A stretch of 64,000 nucleotides of DNA from an uncultured Clostridia bacterium (GTDB lineage: Bacteria; Bacillota; Clostridia; Christensenellales; UBA1242), in assembly GCA_934772525.1 (NCBI GenBank), contig CAKVMI010000001.1, positions 124,001 through 188,000 on the forward strand. The letters are read 5' to 3'. The position numbers were made by a program, and so were the translations under genes. The notes under the pieces were generated by a model that was not told the DNA's origin, made no database searches, and saw only the letters and a list, made by a program, of their open reading frames with translations. Positions 23,394-31,848 of the stretch are shown here, piece by piece. Numbering within the stretch: the first letter of the stretch is position 1; each line of letters begins with the position of its first letter.

Positions 23394-24416
23394 ATGAGTA
23401 AGAATTGGAAATTAAAATATAGAAGCAGTAAAGGTTACTGGTATGAAGATAAAAATGGTGAAAGAAGCCAAATATTTTATTGTGCTTACAAATATTCCAA
23501 CGGTTTTGGTTTGGTTCAGTTAGAAAACAGAAAGTATGCATATAGAGATGTAAATGGAAATCTAAGTGAAGAATATAGGTATGCATATCCATATTCCAAC
23601 GGCTTTGGTTTGGTTCGGTTAGAAAACGGAAAGTATGCATATAGAGATGTAAATGGAAATCTAAGTGGAGAATATAGGTATGCAAGTTCATATTCCTACG
23701 GCTTGGGTTCGGTTGAGTTAGAAAACGGAAATTGGGCATATAGAGATGTAAATGGAAAATTAAGTGAAGAATATGAGTTGGCTGGCTCATATTACGACGG
23801 CTTTGGTTCGGTTGAGTTAGAAAACGGAAATTGGGCATACAGAGATGTGAATGGAAAATTGAGCGAAGAGTATGAAGATGCGGAGACATATTCAAATGGC
23901 TTTGGTTTGGTTCTGTTAGAAAATGGGAAGTATGCATATAGAGATGTGAATGGGAAATTGAGTGAAGAGTATGAAGCTGCTGAGCCATATGAAGAAGACG
24001 GTTTTGGTTTGGTTCAGTTAAAAAACGGAAAGTATGCATATAGAGATGTCGATGGTAATCTTTTTAATAGAAGCGAATGTAACACAATAAAAAGATTCAA
24101 TAAAGGCGATGTTGATGTATACAGTTTAGAAGATAAATTTTTTGCTAACGACAAACTTCTAGCATCAATTCTAAAAAAGTTGAAGAGAGATGCATACCGA
24201 TTTATTAAACTAGCCCAAAACAAAGAACAACTTGAAACTGCTAAACGTTATTATTTAGATGCAATGGAGTATGTTTTATCCACTGCTCATGATATTAGAA
24301 AGGAAAACGAAAAACAAAAGAAACTTGAAGAGCAAGAAAGAATAAAAAAGAAACAAGAAGCAGACAAATGGTCGGCTATTCAAGACAAATTGATAGAAGA
24401 ATTAAATTTAAAATAG
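23394..24416 (+). CDS. WG-repeat-like protein, first paralogue
   Basis: 340 residues. After an opening unit (MSKNWKLKYRSSKGYWYEDK) come six tandem 33-residue repeats from about residue 38 to 240. Consensus: NGFG.V.LENGKYAYRDVNG followed by NLSEEYE.A..YS. This resembles the WG/KWG beta-repeat family, with YAYRD or WAYRD in the aromatic core. The repeats are close to identical in DNA, which points to recent expansion. A charged helical tail follows (KKLKRDAYRFIKLAQNKEQL, then a Lys/Glu coiled coil to the end), shared with the next paralogue. No signal peptide. WG proteins are often linked to protein-protein contacts; the function here is unknown. Confidence 0.85.
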   Translation: MSKNWKLKYRSSKGYWYEDKNGERSQIFYCAYKYSNGFGLVQLENRKYAYRDVNGNLSEEYRYAYPYSNGFGLVRLENGKYAYRDVNGNLSGEYRYASSYSYGLGSVELENGNWAYRDVNGKLSEEYELAGSYYDGFGSVELENGNWAYRDVNGKLSEEYEDAETYSNGFGLVLLENGKYAYRDVNGKLSEEYEAAEPYEEDGFGLVQLKNGKYAYRDVDGNLFNRSECNTIKRFNKGDVDVYSLEDKFFANDKLLASILKKLKRDAYRFIKLAQNKEQLETAKRYYLDAMEYVLSTAHDIRKENEKQKKLEEQERIKKKQEADKWSAIQDKLIEELNLK

Positions 24417-24632
24417 TTAAGAACTTCAATTATGAAAATCTGATTGACATAAAAAATTTTTAATAAAAATGATTTGACAATCAAACTACAGAAAAAAAAG
24501 ATAGACAAAAACGATTTTGATTATATACAAATAAGTAAACCAAGAAGAAAGTCGGATAAAACCCAATGGGTTAAGTAAGGCTTTCTTTTTTATTGTAAAA
24601 ATTAGCCATACGGGGTAAACTCTGTGTAGGTA

Positions 24633-24661
24633 TTGACAAACGGATAGTGTTATGCTACAAT
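24633..24661 (+). promoter_or_regulatory. Promoter of the second WG-repeat gene
   Basis: TTGACA (24633-24638), 17-base spacer, TACAAT (24656-24661), 29 bases before the start. The spacing to the gene equals that of the first copy. The upstream 24541-24620 stretch (AAGGCTTTCTTTTTTATTG then TTAGCCATAC) echoes 23279-23315, so the promoter region was duplicated along with the gene. Confidence 0.8.
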
Positions 24662-24690
24662 ATGGCAAATTAAAATAAATGGAGATTAAT

Positions 24691-25611
24691 ATGAGTAAGA
24701 ATTGGAAGTTGAAACATAATATCGGTATAGGTTTTTGGTATGAAGATGAAAATGGTGAAAAAAGCGAAATATTTAAGTATGCTAAAGAATATTCAAACGG
24801 CTTTGGTATGGTTTGGTTAAAAAATGATAGATGGGCGTATAGAGATGCAAGCGGGAAGTTGAGCAAAAAGTATTGGAATATTTGGCCATATTCAAACGGC
24901 TTCGGTTTGGTTCAGTTGGAAAATAAAAATTATGCATATAGAGATGTGAATGGGAAGTTAAGCGAAGAATATAAAATTGCTTTTTTATATACCGATGGAT
25001 TCAGTGCGGTTAAGTTAAAAAATGGAAGATATGCATATAGAGATGCAAGTGGAAACTTAAGTGAAGAATATAGAGAAGCTAGTCCATATATTAATGGCTT
25101 TGGTGCAGTTAAACTAGAAAATGGAAAGTATGCATACAGAGATGTAAATGGAAATTTGAGTGAAGAATATGAAATGGCTTGGTCATATATTGAAGGATTC
25201 GGTAAAGTAAAGTTAGAAAATGGAGAGTGGGCATATAGAGATGTTGATGGCAATCTTTTTAGTGAAAACGAATATAATAAAGTATATAGATTTTATGAAG
25301 GTAAAGTCGATGTATACGATTTAGAAGACGAAGTATTTGCTAACGACGAACCTTTAACATCAATTCTAAAGAAATTGAAGAGAGATGCATACAGATTTAT
25401 TAAACTAGCCCAAAATAGAAAACAACTTGAAGACACTAAACGCTATTATTTAGATGCAATTGAATATGTTTTATCTACTGCCCGTAATATTAGAATGACT
25501 GACGAACAAAAAAAGAAAGAAGAAAAGTTAGAAAAAAGAAATGAGCAACAACAAGAGAAAAATTTCCTTGCAAAGCAGAATGAGTTGTTAGAAGAATTAA
25601 ATTTAAAATAA
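24691..25611 (+). CDS. WG-repeat-like protein, second paralogue
   Basis: 306 residues from ATG 24691, which has TGGAGATTA in front and aligns with the start of the first copy. It has an opening unit (MSKNWKLKHNIGIGFWYED), then five 33-residue repeats of the same consensus, then the shared tail KKLKRDAYRFIKLAQNRKQL and a Lys/Glu/Gln coiled coil. One repeat fewer than its neighbour, and the repeats have diverged more. Each copy has its own promoter. Function unknown; paralogue of the preceding gene by direct comparison. Confidence 0.85.
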   Translation: MSKNWKLKHNIGIGFWYEDENGEKSEIFKYAKEYSNGFGMVWLKNDRWAYRDASGKLSKKYWNIWPYSNGFGLVQLENKNYAYRDVNGKLSEEYKIAFLYTDGFSAVKLKNGRYAYRDASGNLSEEYREASPYINGFGAVKLENGKYAYRDVNGNLSEEYEMAWSYIEGFGKVKLENGEWAYRDVDGNLFSENEYNKVYRFYEGKVDVYDLEDEVFANDEPLTSILKKLKRDAYRFIKLAQNRKQLEDTKRYYLDAIEYVLSTARNIRMTDEQKKKEEKLEKRNEQQQEKNFLAKQNELLEELNLK

Positions 25612-25670
25612 AAAACAAGCGGAATTGATAGTGTATAATTAAAACACAAACCAAGAAGTGTTAAAAACGA

Positions 25671-25732
25671 AACTGAGTTGTAAAATATAACAAATTCATT
25701 CAACTGAGCTGTAAAATATAACAAATTCATAC
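25671..25732. repeat. Two tandem copies of a 31-bp repeat
   Basis: AACTGAGTTGTAAAATATAA and the 11 bases after it are repeated at once (25702-25732) with two mismatches. They lie in the gene-free stretch 25612-26201. The rest of that stretch holds a terminator echo and a promoter, and otherwise I see nothing in it. Confidence 0.85.
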
Positions 25733-25757
25733 AAAAATGATTTTTGATTGAATACAT

Positions 25758-25790
25758 AAAAATGCAAGTCTTATGGGCTTGTATTTTTTT
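25758..25790 (+). terminator. Second copy of the tRNA-Leu terminator sequence
   Basis: AAAAATGCAAGTCTTATGGG then CTTGTATTTTTTT matches the terminator at 23028-23061 with one change inside the stem. No tRNA precedes it. It could terminate the second WG gene, and it marks the right end of the duplicated pocket. Confidence 0.75.
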
Positions 25791-26013
25791 ATCTCGATAT
25801 GTTTATGGGTTGATGCTTACTTAAGTCTTAGTTAATTGTTTGAAACTAGCAACCCTAAAGTCTTGCAATTGGTAGGTTTTTAGATTGTTGCCAACTTTTA
25901 TAACTTAGTTATGTATATGAACTTGGTAACTCTGAAGTCTTACAAATGGGTAAACCTTTTCGTTCGCAATAAAAATTTGTAGACTCAAAAAAAACATATG
26001 AAACTATGTAAAC

Positions 26014-26041
26014 TTGACACATTCTGATTTTATGGTATAAT
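26014..26041 (+). promoter_or_regulatory. Strong promoter with a long leader before the BtaA-like gene
   Basis: TTGACA (26014-26019), 16-base spacer, TATAAT (26036-26041). The start codon is 160 bases further on. The leader holds a small hairpin GTTAG-AAAA-CTAAC (about 26166-26179) just upstream of the AGGAG, which could affect translation. Confidence 0.75.
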
Positions 26042-26201
26042 TAGTAAAACAATAGTTTAGGCGAAAAGAGAATAAAAAACAAATGAAACATAATTAGTTA
26101 ATAAAAATTCAAGGGTGTAAAGAATTTGTTAAATTCATCTTAGGAATCAATAAAGAAAATTAATGGGTTAGAAAACTAACTAATTTTAGGAGTGATGTGT
26201 A

Positions 26202-27149
26202 ATGAGTAAAGAGAGAGCCGTTGAAGAGAATCTGGCAAGGTTGATGTGGCACAGTACAATAAGCAAAGACAGTGTAGACGGAAAAATTGTAGGAAGGCTA
26301 CGCGGGTTTGACTTATTATATCCAACAACAAACGAACATTTGCCTAATCTATTCAAAAGATTAAATACATCTGGTAAAAAGGTTTTGACGGTTGGAAGTT
26401 CGGGCGACCAAGTGTTGTATTCTGTTTTGAATGGAGCAAGCGAAGTAACGCTGGTGGATGTGAATCCATATGCTAAAATGTTTTTAGAGTATAAAATTGC
26501 GTCAATAAAAACATTTACATTTGATGAGTTTTTTAAGATATTTAGGTTTTGCCGAGTGAAAGAAATTGTTGACAATGAAACGGATAAAAAGAATATTTCA
26601 TCTACAGATGAGTTTATAAATAGTGCTGTATATAGAAAAATTTCGCACAATATGGAAGCTGGCGCAAGAGAATTTTGGGATAGATATTTTTTAGAGTGTA
26701 AAGAGCTTTACGATGGTTTTATTTCCCGAGAAAAATTATTTCCGGATTCGTATCTTGTAAATGGCGAGGTTTATAATAAACTTTCGAAACAACTAAGAAA
26801 AGGGAATACAAAAATTGATTTTATAAATCAAAACTTAAAAAAAGTGGCACCAATGCTTGGGGATAGAAAATACGATATAATGCTTTTTTCGAATGTTTTA
26901 GATTATATGCAAGGGTTTGCGGTTTCTAGAAAGGCTAGTAATTTTAAAAGAAAGATTGTTGATAAATTAAAAAAGAATTTAGAACCTGGCGGAGTTATGC
27001 AAATAGATTATACGTTTGAAGATTGCAACAATAAAGAGTTACAGAATGCGATTAGCGAAATATTTTCGGATGGCGAAGTAAAAATTTTGCAACCGAATGG
27101 GTTTGTTTTGTATAGACCAAGAGAATATACAAAGGACGAAAGGGAGTAG
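26202..27149 (+). CDS. BtaA/DUF3419-like SAM-dependent aminocarboxypropyl transferase
   Basis: 315 residues, cytoplasmic. The SAM-binding core reads VLTVGSSGDQVLYSVLNGAS followed by EVTLVDVNPYAKMFLEYKIAS (motif I and the acidic loop, about 66-105). This resembles the DUF3419/BtaA family, which transfers a 3-amino-3-carboxypropyl group from SAM to diacylglycerol on the way to betaine lipids. The later DIMLFSNVLDYM also fits. The match is to fold and motif layout only; the true acceptor is unknown and an ordinary methyltransferase is possible. Start chosen by AGGAG about 9 bases upstream. Confidence 0.65.
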   Translation: MSKERAVEENLARLMWHSTISKDSVDGKIVGRLRGFDLLYPTTNEHLPNLFKRLNTSGKKVLTVGSSGDQVLYSVLNGASEVTLVDVNPYAKMFLEYKIASIKTFTFDEFFKIFRFCRVKEIVDNETDKKNISSTDEFINSAVYRKISHNMEAGAREFWDRYFLECKELYDGFISREKLFPDSYLVNGEVYNKLSKQLRKGNTKIDFINQNLKKVAPMLGDRKYDIMLFSNVLDYMQGFAVSRKASNFKRKIVDKLKKNLEPGGVMQIDYTFEDCNNKELQNAISEIFSDGEVKILQPNGFVLYRPREYTKDERE

Positions 27150-27401
27150 AAGACCAAAAGCATAAACAGAAAAGATATGATTAAAAGTATAAAATAAAGT
27201 GATATAGAAAAACAAGGTATAGCAAAAAATCTCAAAAAGAAATAAATACACAAAATAAAAGGGTATAGAAGAATAAAAGCACAAAACGAAGAAATTTAGC
27301 AAAATAAAAACCATAAAATAACAAGGTATAGCAAAATAAAAAGCATAAATTTTAACGACATAAGGACCTAAAACAAAAACGAAAAGATATAGAAAAACAA
27401 A
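27150..27401. repeat. Degenerate A-rich tandem repeats, no gene
   Basis: About seven imperfect copies of a roughly 30-base theme (GGTATAGCAAAATAAAAAGC then ATAAAATA), for example at 27199, 27216, 27260, 27294, 27323 and 27383. The plus strand is almost pyrimidine-free. The 391-base space between the BtaA-like gene and the ABC gene holds these repeats and a large hairpin. Confidence 0.65.
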
Positions 27402-27459
27402 AAAACACAACTAATTTTTAAAGGTGTACATTACACTGCAGTAAAAATGGTTGTGTTTT
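27402..27459. terminator. Long bidirectional terminator hairpin
   Basis: AAAACACAAC pairs with GTTGTGTTTT, then ATTTTTA with TAAAAAT, then an inner GTGTA / TACAC, giving a stem of over 20 bp with small bulges. T runs lie on both sides. It separates the convergent BtaA-like and ABC transporter genes. Confidence 0.8.
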
Positions 27460-27541
27460 ATATTTGTTATAAAATAAACTTTTATTAAACTTAATAAATA
27501 TTAACTAAATTAAATTATAAAAACTTTAGGGTTTTATTTTA

Positions 27542-29305
27542 TTATTCTTCAGTTACGCCGTCTTTAATTTGGCGGTTATATAATGCACGGTAAGTTTTGC
27601 TAGTCTTCATAAGTTCGGCGTGTGTGCCGTGGGCTACAATTAGTCCGCCATCCAAAAAGAATATTTCATCGCAATCTTCTATGGTGGATAGTCTGTGTGC
27701 TATTGTAACGATTGTCTTATTTTGCTTTAACGAATTGATAGAATCTATGACGTGGTCTTGAGAAATGTTATCTAGTGAACTGGTTGCTTCATCAAATACA
27801 ATTAGTTTTGCGTCTTTTAGTAAGGCTCTTGCTATACAAATTCTTTGTTTTTGACCACCAGAAAGTCTGGTTCCTCCTTCGCCTAGGAAACTGTCTAATC
27901 GGTTAGGTAAAGCGTACACAAAGTCGTATGCGTTAGAAAGGCGGAGTGCTTCATAAATTTCTTCGTCTGTAGCGTTTGGTTTAACTAAAAGCATATTTTC
28001 CCGAATGGTCATATTGAACAGGTAAGGGAACTGGTTTACCATTGTAACTTGTTTAAAGAACTCTCGAGATAAACTTTCCGCTGGTTTATCGTCATAAAAT
28101 ACCGAACCGCTGGTAGGGGAGTAGAGTTTACAAATTAAACTAACAATAGTAGATTTACCACATCCGCTTTCGCCGACAAAGGCCACGTGAGTATGTTCTT
28201 TAATTTTAAATGAAACGCCATTTAGTACATTTTTATTTGGGGTGTAGCCAAATTTAACATCCTTAAATTCGATTGAACCTAAAAATTCTGGGTAATCGTC
28301 ATTGCCGTACTTATTAAATTGATATTTAACGCCGTCTTTTAAGTCAAATACACGCCAAGCGGAAACTTCAATTTCTTTTAGATAGTTTTGTAAGTTTCCT
28401 AGATGCACGGCAAACTCCATAACGTGAGACTTATAAACATAAGCGGTGTAGAAAATGGCAATTTCGATGAATCCCCGTTGCATTAAAGTTATACATAGCA
28501 TTACAAATAGTAGGTTACAAACAATGCTTACGAAGTTTGCAAAGGCACAAAGTGATACTCCAATATACCACTCTTTATTGTCAGCCTTCATATATTCGGT
28601 TTGTTGAATTTCTATTTGGTTAAGCAGGGTGGATTGCATATCTAGTGTTTTTATATCTTTTATACCACGAATGGTTTCGCCGACGGTGCTATTAACCGTT
28701 TCGTTTGCTTTATGTACAATTGGTTTATAAATTGAAAAGTAGTAAATTCTGACTTTATAAACATAATATCGAATTATGATAAATGCTAAAAGGAATAGTC
28801 CAAGCCAAATATTTATGATAGAAATATAAACCAAAAATCCGATTTTGCTCATAAATGAAACTATTGTTTCGGATATGGTTTTAAAGGAGTTACTTAAACT
28901 ATTTAGGTCGCTTGTAAGTCTTGTAATAAAGACACCGTTACCCATCTTTTCGTATTGACCGATATTAATATTAAATGAACTATTAATTACATCGACCTTT
29001 ACATCAAGTTTAACTTTGTTTTCGAGCATCTTAAAAAATGGGGTTTGCAAAACGGAAAATCCAAGGTTTACAAGCTCTAGTGCAAACAGTATCCAAGCAT
29101 AATTTAAGGCACTATCAAAGTTGGCGTTTGCAATTTCGGATATTACTTTACCTAAAACAACTGGGGTAAAAAATCCAATAACGCCACACATAATTAGCGT
29201 AAACCAAAAGCCTAAACAAAGCCATTTGTATTTTCTGAAATATTTTAGATATTTACCTAAATTTTTAAAGCCCTTGATGTGATCTTCTTTTGTAACTACT
29301 GCCAT
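27542..29305 (-). CDS. ABC transporter, fused permease and ATPase (exporter type)
   Basis: 587 residues. An N-terminal six-helix exporter domain (about 25-300) is fused to an ATPase (about 340-580). Walker A GESGCGKST (378-386), Q-loop NQFPYLF, signature LSGGQKQR (481-488), Walker B LIVFDE (501-506) and H-loop AHRLSTIEDCD. It is a half-transporter that would work as a homodimer, since no partner gene lies beside it. Cargo unknown. The start ATG is preceded by AGGG and by a striking 12-bp inverted repeat (29318-29350), a likely regulator site. Confidence 0.92.
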   Translation of the reverse strand: MAVVTKEDHIKGFKNLGKYLKYFRKYKWLCLGFWFTLIMCGVIGFFTPVVLGKVISEIANANFDSALNYAWILFALELVNLGFSVLQTPFFKMLENKVKLDVKVDVINSSFNINIGQYEKMGNGVFITRLTSDLNSLSNSFKTISETIVSFMSKIGFLVYISIINIWLGLFLLAFIIIRYYVYKVRIYYFSIYKPIVHKANETVNSTVGETIRGIKDIKTLDMQSTLLNQIEIQQTEYMKADNKEWYIGVSLCAFANFVSIVCNLLFVMLCITLMQRGFIEIAIFYTAYVYKSHVMEFAVHLGNLQNYLKEIEVSAWRVFDLKDGVKYQFNKYGNDDYPEFLGSIEFKDVKFGYTPNKNVLNGVSFKIKEHTHVAFVGESGCGKSTIVSLICKLYSPTSGSVFYDDKPAESLSREFFKQVTMVNQFPYLFNMTIRENMLLVKPNATDEEIYEALRLSNAYDFVYALPNRLDSFLGEGGTRLSGGQKQRICIARALLKDAKLIVFDEATSSLDNISQDHVIDSINSLKQNKTIVTIAHRLSTIEDCDEIFFLDGGLIVAHGTHAELMKTSKTYRALYNRQIKDGVTEE

Positions 29306-29317
29306 ATTGTTTGCCCT

Positions 29318-29350
29318 AATAATTTATACTGTAAACTTGTATAAATTATT
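29318..29350 (-). promoter_or_regulatory. Perfect 12-bp inverted repeat upstream of the ABC exporter
   Basis: AATAATTTATAC and GTATAAATTATT around a 9-base centre, 13 bases from the start codon. The position suits an operator or a leader hairpin. No clean -35/-10 pair is seen beside it. Confidence 0.6.
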
Positions 29351-29477
29351 TTTTCCTTTATTGTATGTGATTATTTTAGCACACGAATTTTAAAATGCAA
29401 AACAAAATAAAAAAATAAATTATTTTTTTGTAAAAAAAATTGAAGGAAATGTTTGAGTTGATTTTTGGGTCAAAAAA

Positions 29478-29508
29478 AATAAAACAGCGTAAAAAGTAAC
29501 GCTGTTTT
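29478..29508 (-). terminator. Intrinsic terminator of the lysS-trmL operon
   Basis: Perfect 10-bp stem (AAAACAGCGT / ACGCTGTTTT) with T run on the minus strand, about 75 bases after the trmL stop. Confidence 0.85.
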
Positions 29509-29583
29509 AAGTGTATTAATTTGCTTAAATTTATCGAAGTGGAATTGTTTGAATTTAGCACTAATAGCTTCAAAAACTTCAAA

Positions 29584-30072
29584 CTAATCAATTCTACCAG
29601 TTAATGCACCCGTTTCTTTAAGACCTGCAAAATCGTTCTGTCTTAATGCTTCAAACAAAATTATTGCAACTGAGTTTGAAAGGTTTAAACTGCGTGCGTT
29701 TTCAACCATTGGTATTTTGATGCAATCATCTAAGTGCTTTTTTAATAGGCTTTCTCTTAGTCCAAAACTTTCTTTACCAAAGACTATAAAACAATCTTTA
29801 GGGTATGTAACATCGGTGTATTTTTGCGGACTTTTGGTGGAAGCGAAGAAGAATTTTTTATCTTTGTTATTATCATAAATTTCTTCAAAACTATCTACAA
29901 CGGTGAAGTCTGCAAGTGTTAGGTAGTCCATACCTGCACGCTTAAAATGTTTGTCGTCTAGAGTAAATCCTAATGGTTTTACCATGTACAATTTTGTATT
30001 TGTTGCCATGCAAGTACGGATAATATTTCCTGCATTTTGAGGAATTTCGGGTTCTACTAATACAATATTCAT
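29584..30072 (-). CDS. trmL: tRNA (cytidine(34)-2'-O)-methyltransferase
   Basis: 162 residues, the size of the minimal SPOUT methyltransferase TrmL. It methylates the wobble ribose of tRNA-Leu species. Motifs: MNIVLVEPEIPQNAGNIIRT at the start (motif 1), IVFGKESFGLRESLL (about 91-105, motif 2) and PMVENARSLNLSNSVAIILFE (motif 3, AdoMet knot). The ATG follows the lysyl-tRNA synthetase stop with no base between, so translation should be coupled. Confidence 0.94.
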   Translation of the reverse strand: MNIVLVEPEIPQNAGNIIRTCMATNTKLYMVKPLGFTLDDKHFKRAGMDYLTLADFTVVDSFEEIYDNNKDKKFFFASTKSPQKYTDVTYPKDCFIVFGKESFGLRESLLKKHLDDCIKIPMVENARSLNLSNSVAIILFEALRQNDFAGLKETGALTGRID

Positions 30073-31647
30073 TTAAAACTCCAATAGTTTTAGATACATA
30101 TCTTTATTTAATGCACCAAGGAATAAGTATAGTCTAGGCCCAGATTCTTTACCAATTAGCAAACTATATACATTTTGGAAGAACTTCTTTTGGAATGGTT
30201 GATTTTGTTTATTGTCTAAACCATCGTGCTTTGGTATATCATACAAAACTTGTTGAAGTTCATCTAAAGGTAAGTCTTTGCTTTGAAGAGTGGTGTAAAG
30301 AGTATGAATATCTTGTTGTTCACGTTCTGGTAAACTATCAAAGTATTCGGTATTTTTTTGTTCTAGTAGTTTTGCAATAGATTCTGGGGAATATGTAGTT
30401 GCCCAATATTTGATACGGTCTAAGCGTGAAAGTAGGTCAGACTTATCTACATTTGGTTCTACCTTTTTATATAGTTCGTACATTAGATTTGGTTCAAAGT
30501 TTACAATTGACCCAAGAGAGAATAGAAGTTGAGCAGATACAGTACTTGGGCTTAAATTTCTACCGAAGGTTACATAACGCATAACATCTTTTATATTTGC
30601 AGGGCAGTTATCAGAGTAGTAAGCGGAAAGTGATCTGTCAAATTCGTGGTATTGTCTTAAAATTTCATCATCAAAGCAAAAAGACCAACTTTGACGAGCG
30701 GGAACTTTTGAGTATAGCCATAGTATCATTTCTGGTGGGCATACCTTTAATAGTTCTTCTGGGGTAATAGATGCACCCGATGAACTACTCATTTTACCGC
30801 CACCACCTTTTATACCAATAAACTCATACATAACAAAGTCTGGGGCGGTATAGCCATACACTTTATCTACAATAATTTTACCAACGGTATATGAACTGCC
30901 TTCGGTACCGTGGTCCTTGCCACCTGGTTCAAAGGTAACTTTTTCTTCGTTCCAACGCATTGGCCAGTCTACTTTCCAAACAAGTTTGATATTATGATAG
31001 TTTCGAATCTTGACGGTATCGTGGTGTCCGCAAGTACATTCATAAGTAATAGACTCGCAGTCATCAGAAACGTCTGTTACCTTTGTAGAGTCATGTCCGC
31101 ATTTTTCACAATATACTTGAATTGGAACATACGCTTCACGGCCTTCTTCGGTGGCTTCTTGGCTTTTATATTCGTACAAAATGTCGTAAATAGTTTTACG
31201 CATCTTTAGCGCCTTAATAATTCCTTCGTCATATCTACCACTGCGGTATTCCTTGGCTTGGGTAATAAATTCGCATTCGATACCAAACTTTTCTACTGCC
31301 TTTTTAAATTGTTCTTCAAAGTGTTCTGCATAACTACTATGGCAACCGAATGGGTCAGGGATATCTGCATATGGAGTACCAATATACTTATCATAGGAAT
31401 CTCCAACAACTTGTTTGACTGCAAACGGAACCTTTCGTAGTCTATCAAAATCGTCAAAACTCATAATGAATCTTGACTTTTTACCAGCCATTTTTAATCC
31501 TGTATGTACAAAATAACTGGTTAAGAATTCACGGAAGTTACCAATATGTATTGGTCCAGATGGGCTAATACCAGCGGCACAAGTGAACTCATCTTTTTGG
31601 GGATTGTCGTTAATTAATTTTTGAACGGCTTCGTCTATCCACAACAT
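30073..31647 (-). CDS. lysS: Lysine--tRNA ligase, class I
   Basis: 524 residues. The class I (archaeal-type) enzyme rather than the common class II LysS. It has PSGPIHIGNFRE (29-40, HIGH motif), FDDFDRLRKVP (64-74), a Zn-ribbon-like CEKC...CTC (180-206) and GGGGKMSSSSG (281-291, KMSKS motif). The C-terminal helical anticodon domain runs to the end. Class I LysRS occurs in archaea, spirochaetes, alphaproteobacteria and scattered others. No class II copy or T-box leader is seen here. The upstream region has a TTGCAA/TATTAT promoter about 83 bases before the start. Operon with trmL. Confidence 0.95.
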   Translation of the reverse strand: MLWIDEAVQKLINDNPQKDEFTCAAGISPSGPIHIGNFREFLTSYFVHTGLKMAGKKSRFIMSFDDFDRLRKVPFAVKQVVGDSYDKYIGTPYADIPDPFGCHSSYAEHFEEQFKKAVEKFGIECEFITQAKEYRSGRYDEGIIKALKMRKTIYDILYEYKSQEATEEGREAYVPIQVYCEKCGHDSTKVTDVSDDCESITYECTCGHHDTVKIRNYHNIKLVWKVDWPMRWNEEKVTFEPGGKDHGTEGSSYTVGKIIVDKVYGYTAPDFVMYEFIGIKGGGGKMSSSSGASITPEELLKVCPPEMILWLYSKVPARQSWSFCFDDEILRQYHEFDRSLSAYYSDNCPANIKDVMRYVTFGRNLSPSTVSAQLLFSLGSIVNFEPNLMYELYKKVEPNVDKSDLLSRLDRIKYWATTYSPESIAKLLEQKNTEYFDSLPEREQQDIHTLYTTLQSKDLPLDELQQVLYDIPKHDGLDNKQNQPFQKKFFQNVYSLLIGKESGPRLYLFLGALNKDMYLKLLEF

Positions 31648-31729
31648 TTTTGTTTTCTCCTTTTATTAAATTTTGCCAAAATTAGCAAATTATATTAAAG
31701 CAATATTTTCTCTAACATAATTAATGTAT

Positions 31730-31758
31730 ATAATACCAAAAATTGCATTAAATTGCAA
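31730..31758 (-). promoter_or_regulatory. Promoter of the lysS-trmL operon
   Basis: On the minus strand: TTGCAA (31758-31753), 17-base spacer, TATTAT (31735-31730). Confidence 0.7.
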
Positions 31759-31804
31759 GTAAATTTGAAACTTTGTTTTGATTGAAACTCTCTCAAATTT
31801 TTGC

Positions 31805-31840
31805 AATAAAAAAACCGATTATCCAAATTGAATAATCGGT
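31805..31840 (-). terminator. Intrinsic terminator after the large surface protein gene
   Basis: ACCGATTAT / ATAATCGGT stem with a 9-base centre and a run of T on the minus strand, 9 bases after the stop. Confidence 0.88.
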
Positions 31841-31848
31841 AATGGTTT

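Noticed and set aside
23353..24039. Long minus-strand frame of 228 residues opposite the first WG gene
   Set aside because: It is a shadow: its His/Phe-rich repeats are the reverse of the WG repeats and it has no ribosome site.
23394..24050. Regular 99-bp repeats as a possible CRISPR array
   Set aside because: The repeats are coding, in frame, adjacent with no unique spacers, and much longer than CRISPR repeats.
27008..27410. Phe-rich minus-strand frames after the BtaA-like gene
   Set aside because: They arise from the A-rich repeats and lack ribosome sites and amino-acid variety.
31648..31848. T-box riboswitch before lysS
   Set aside because: No T-box consensus (TGGNACCGCG) and too short between promoter and start.
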